Source of the DNA: an uncultured Verrucomicrobiota bacterium
GTDB taxonomy: Bacteria > Verrucomicrobiota > Kiritimatiellia > RFP12 > UBA1067
NCBI GenBank assembly: GCA_945947925.1
Contig: CAMEZU010000105.1
Span: 1-6,537, forward strand
Direction: 5' to 3'
DNA length: 6,537 nt
A program made the position numbers and the translations under genes. Below the pieces are notes generated by a model. That model was not told the DNA's origin and did not search any database. It saw nothing but the letters and a program-made list of their open reading frames with translations. Of the stretch, positions 5,395 to 6,537 are shown one piece after another (the first letter of the stretch is position 1; the number at the start of each line of letters is the position of its first letter).

Positions 5395-6381
5395 TCAGTG
5401 GTGGTGGCCGCAGGAGCACGCGTGTCCGTCGCCGTGGTGGTGCCCGTGGCCGCCGCAGCACGCGTGTCCGTCGCCGTGGTGGTGCCCGCACGTGCATTCC
5501 TTGTACTCGACCGTCGCCGTGGCGCGGAGCTCGGCGACGAAGGCATCCATCGCCTGGCCGCGGGCGTTGTGGCGGAGGAGGTCCTTGATCTGGTCGTGGA
5601 CGTCGACGAGCGTCTGGGCGCCGCCGCCTTTCTCGTCCGCCTTGTAGATGATGTGGTAGCCGAACGGGGTGGTGACGATGTCGGAGACCTCGCCCTTCTT
5701 CATCTCGAAGGCGGCCTTGTCGAACTCGGGAACCATCATGCCGCGGCCGAACCAGCCGAGCGAACCGCCTTCGCGGCCCGACGGGCAGTCGGAGTTCTTC
5801 TTGGCCTCTTCAGCGAAATCGCCGCCGGCGACGATGCGCTCGCGGATGGCGCGGATCTTCTCGAACGCCGCGGCCTTGGCTTCGGGAAGGTCGCCTTCTT
5901 CGGACTTGACGAGGATGTGCTGGCAGAGGACCTGCGGCGCGACGACGTACTCGGACTTGTGGGCCTCGTAGAACGCCGCGACGTCCGCCTCGGACGGATC
6001 GTCGATGTGCGCGCAGGCCTGGTTGACGAGCCTGTTGACGCGGGCGCCTTTCTCGAGCTCCTTGCGGAAGTTTTCCTCGGTGATGCCCTGGGCGGCGAGC
6101 GCCTTCTTGTAGTTCTCTTCGCCGCCGACCTGGGTGACGACCTTGGCGACCTCGGCGTCGATGTCGGCCGCCGTGACGGGCAGCTCGAGCTGGGCCGCGC
6201 GGTCGAGGAGGAGCTTTGCGCCGATGGCCTGCTCAAGGGCCTTCTCCTGGAGCTTCGGAAGGTTCTGCTTGACCTCCTCGATGCTCATGCCGTGGCTCGT
6301 GTAGAACCGCACGAGACGGTCGAGTTCGAAATTGACGGCTTCCTCGCTGATTTCCTGTCCGTTGACGATTGCTTTCTTCAT
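5395..6381 (-). CDS. Parvulin-type peptidyl-prolyl isomerase with a C-terminal His/Cys-rich metal-binding-like tail
   Basis: The 328-residue protein has a helical SurA/PrsA-like N-terminal chaperone region (about 1-140, opening with VNGQEISEEAVNFEL) and a parvulin domain (about 148-250). That domain has QHILVK (His155), NSDCPSGREGGSLGWF (Cys199 matching the parvulin active-site cysteine), MVPEF and PFGYHIIYKAD (His243). It should catalyse cis-trans isomerisation of prolyl bonds and assist folding. No signal peptide is seen: residues 1-20 are polar, so it is probably cytoplasmic, unlike SurA or PrsA. Residues 295-328 hold 12 His and 6 Cys, in two 14-residue repeats (units GHHHGDGHAC plus CGG or SCG) ending in HHH. 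This is unusual for parvulins and recalls the nickel-binding tail of SlyD, an FKBP-type isomerase. The start at 6381 is supported by AAAGGA (6388-6393), 6 bases upstream. It converges with the propeller gene and diverges from the methyltransferase gene. Confidence 0.87.
   Translation of the reverse strand: MKKAIVNGQEISEEAVNFELDRLVRFYTSHGMSIEEVKQNLPKLQEKALEQAIGAKLLLDRAAQLELPVTAADIDAEVAKVVTQVGGEENYKKALAAQGITEENFRKELEKGARVNRLVNQACAHIDDPSEADVAAFYEAHKSEYVVAPQVLCQHILVKSEEGDLPEAKAAAFEKIRAIRERIVAGGDFAEEAKKNSDCPSGREGGSLGWFGRGMMVPEFDKAAFEMKKGEVSDIVTTPFGYHIIYKADEKGGGAQTLVDVHDQIKDLLRHNARGQAMDAFVAELRATATVEYKECTCGHHHGDGHACCGGHGHHHGDGHACSCGHHH
5405..5488 (-). repeat. 42-bp tandem duplication encoding the His/Cys tail
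   Basis: Bases 5405-5446 and 5447-5488 are adjacent 42-bp copies differing at only two positions (5412 versus 5454 and 5414 versus 5456). Each encodes 14 residues of the metal-binding-like tail (C/H-GHHHGDGHAC followed by CGG or SCG). A further partial match to the GTGGTG end of the unit encodes the terminal histidines. The near identity at DNA level, including silent positions, indicates a recent duplication. Confidence 0.85.
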
Positions 6382-6399
6382 CAGATGTCCTTTGTTGAT

Positions 6400-6409
6400 T
6401 TGGCGCCAA
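6400..6409. promoter_or_regulatory. Palindrome TTGGCGCCAA at the isomerase transcription start
   Basis: A perfect 10-bp palindrome directly follows the -10 box of the isomerase promoter on the minus strand, sharing base 6409 with it, and spans the expected transcription start. It could be an operator. No regulator is identified in the window for it, and a 10-bp palindrome may occur by chance in GC-rich DNA. Confidence 0.35.
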
Positions 6410-6417
6410 TTATACCA
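6409..6417 (-). promoter_or_regulatory. Extended -10 promoter of the isomerase gene
   Basis: On the minus strand the sequence TGG-TATAAT gives a perfect -10 box (6409-6414) with an extended -10 TGn (6415-6417). No convincing -35 box lies 16-18 bases upstream, which is tolerable for extended -10 promoters. Transcription would begin near 6402, leaving a leader of about 20 bases that contains the AAAGGA ribosome binding site. Confidence 0.65.
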
Positions 6418-6467
6418 AAACTGGCTGAAGTTTTCCTGTACTCGGTCGTCCCCAACGCGGGCGGTGT

Positions 6468-6482
6468 GTGGTATAATACCAC
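6468..6482 (+). promoter_or_regulatory. Extended -10 promoter of the methyltransferase gene, inside a 15-bp palindrome
   Basis: TGG-TATAAT (6469-6477) is a perfect extended -10 element on the + strand. It is centred in a perfect palindrome, GTGGTAT-A-ATACCAC (6468-6482). No clear -35 box is seen. The expected transcription start, 7-9 bases after the box, falls at about 6484-6486, on or next to the ATG of the gene. Confidence 0.65.
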
Positions 6483-6485
6483 CCT

Positions 6486-6537
6486 ATGGAATTGAGTTCA
6501 CCGTCCAATCCGAAACTGAAGTACGTCGTCAAGCTGC
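6486..6537 (+). CDS. Probable SpoU/TrmH-type RNA 2'-O-methyltransferase, N-terminal 17 residues, 3' end outside window
   Basis: The visible translation is MELSSPSNPKLKYVVKL. This fits the N-terminus of SpoU-family RNA methyltransferases, which typically begin I-T/S-S-x-x-NP-x-I/L-K-x-VVKL before the substrate-binding domain. Such enzymes methylate a ribose 2'-OH in rRNA or tRNA using S-adenosylmethionine; the target base cannot be told from 17 residues. The start at 6486 is the only one possible in this frame near the promoter: a TAA at 6474-6476 closes the frame upstream, and no start codon intervenes. There is no ribosome binding site, and the -10 box ends 8 bases before the ATG, which implies a leaderless mRNA. 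The family call is based on a short motif and is moderate in strength. Confidence 0.62.
   Translation, partial: MELSSPSNPKLKYVVKL

Noticed and set aside
2418..5546. A 1042-codon open frame on the minus strand, antisense to the propeller gene
   Set aside because: It is rich in Arg, Ala and Asp with no recognisable domain, spans three genes and the terminator, and follows from GC-rich third positions of the real + strand gene with its signal peptide and 13 Asp boxes.
4640..5647. A 335-codon + strand frame running across the propeller stop, the terminator and the isomerase end
   Set aside because: It overlaps two real genes in other frames and reads through a strong terminator; composition is Arg/Gly-rich shadow sequence.
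5398..6495. A 365-codon open frame on the + strand, antisense to the isomerase gene
   Set aside because: The minus strand encodes an obvious parvulin with a ribosome binding site and promoter; the + strand translation is a low-complexity Val/Leu/Ala/Asp shadow.

Overview
This is a GC-rich bacterial chromosomal window with six protein-coding loci, two of them cut by the window edges, plus one short gene remnant. The AraC-type regulator with a XylR-like sugar-binding half, the large secreted Asp-box propeller and the general gene style suggest a member of the Planctomycetota-Verrucomicrobiota group (for example Kiritimatiellota or Lentisphaerota), probably from a gut or sediment metagenome. That placement is an inference from gene content; there is no phylogenetic marker complete enough to prove it.

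Left part (1-1371): a polyamine block on the + strand. It holds the C-terminus of spermidine synthase (speE), a 45-codon remnant that looks like the two ends of a PotD-type spermidine/putrescine-binding lipoprotein joined together, and a complete agmatinase-family ureohydrolase (speB). SpeB would release urea from agmatine to give putrescine, and SpeE would add the aminopropyl group. The spacers are unusual: a period-8 GTTTGATT tract, then a 122-bp inverted array of AT-rich 7-bp units. A related period-8 tract lies inside the speB reading frame.

Middle part (1397-5300): a XylR-like regulator (periplasmic-binding-protein-like sensor plus AraC DNA-binding domain), then an 876-residue exported protein with 13 Asp-box motifs, most like a tandem beta-propeller of the GH74/sialidase/sortilin type. 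A good sigma-70 promoter with an interlocking inverted repeat sits between them, so the regulator plausibly controls the propeller gene. The propeller carries an inserted beta-sandwich-like domain whose two halves seem to be in permuted order.

Right part (5301-6537): a strong bidirectional terminator separates the propeller gene from a convergent minus-strand gene for a parvulin-type peptidyl-prolyl isomerase. This protein ends in a His/Cys-rich tail (12 His and 6 Cys in 34 residues) built by a 42-bp tandem duplication, resembling the metal-binding tail of the unrelated isomerase SlyD. A compact divergent promoter region follows, with extended -10 elements in both directions. The last gene begins at 6486, only 8 bases beyond its -10 box. 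It looks like a SpoU/TrmH-type RNA 2'-O-methyltransferase made from a leaderless mRNA.

The most notable items are the metal-tail parvulin, the short-period repeats in and around the polyamine genes, the collapsed potD-like remnant, the apparently permuted domain in the propeller, and the leaderless methyltransferase start. No CRISPR array, rRNA, tRNA or transposase gene was seen.
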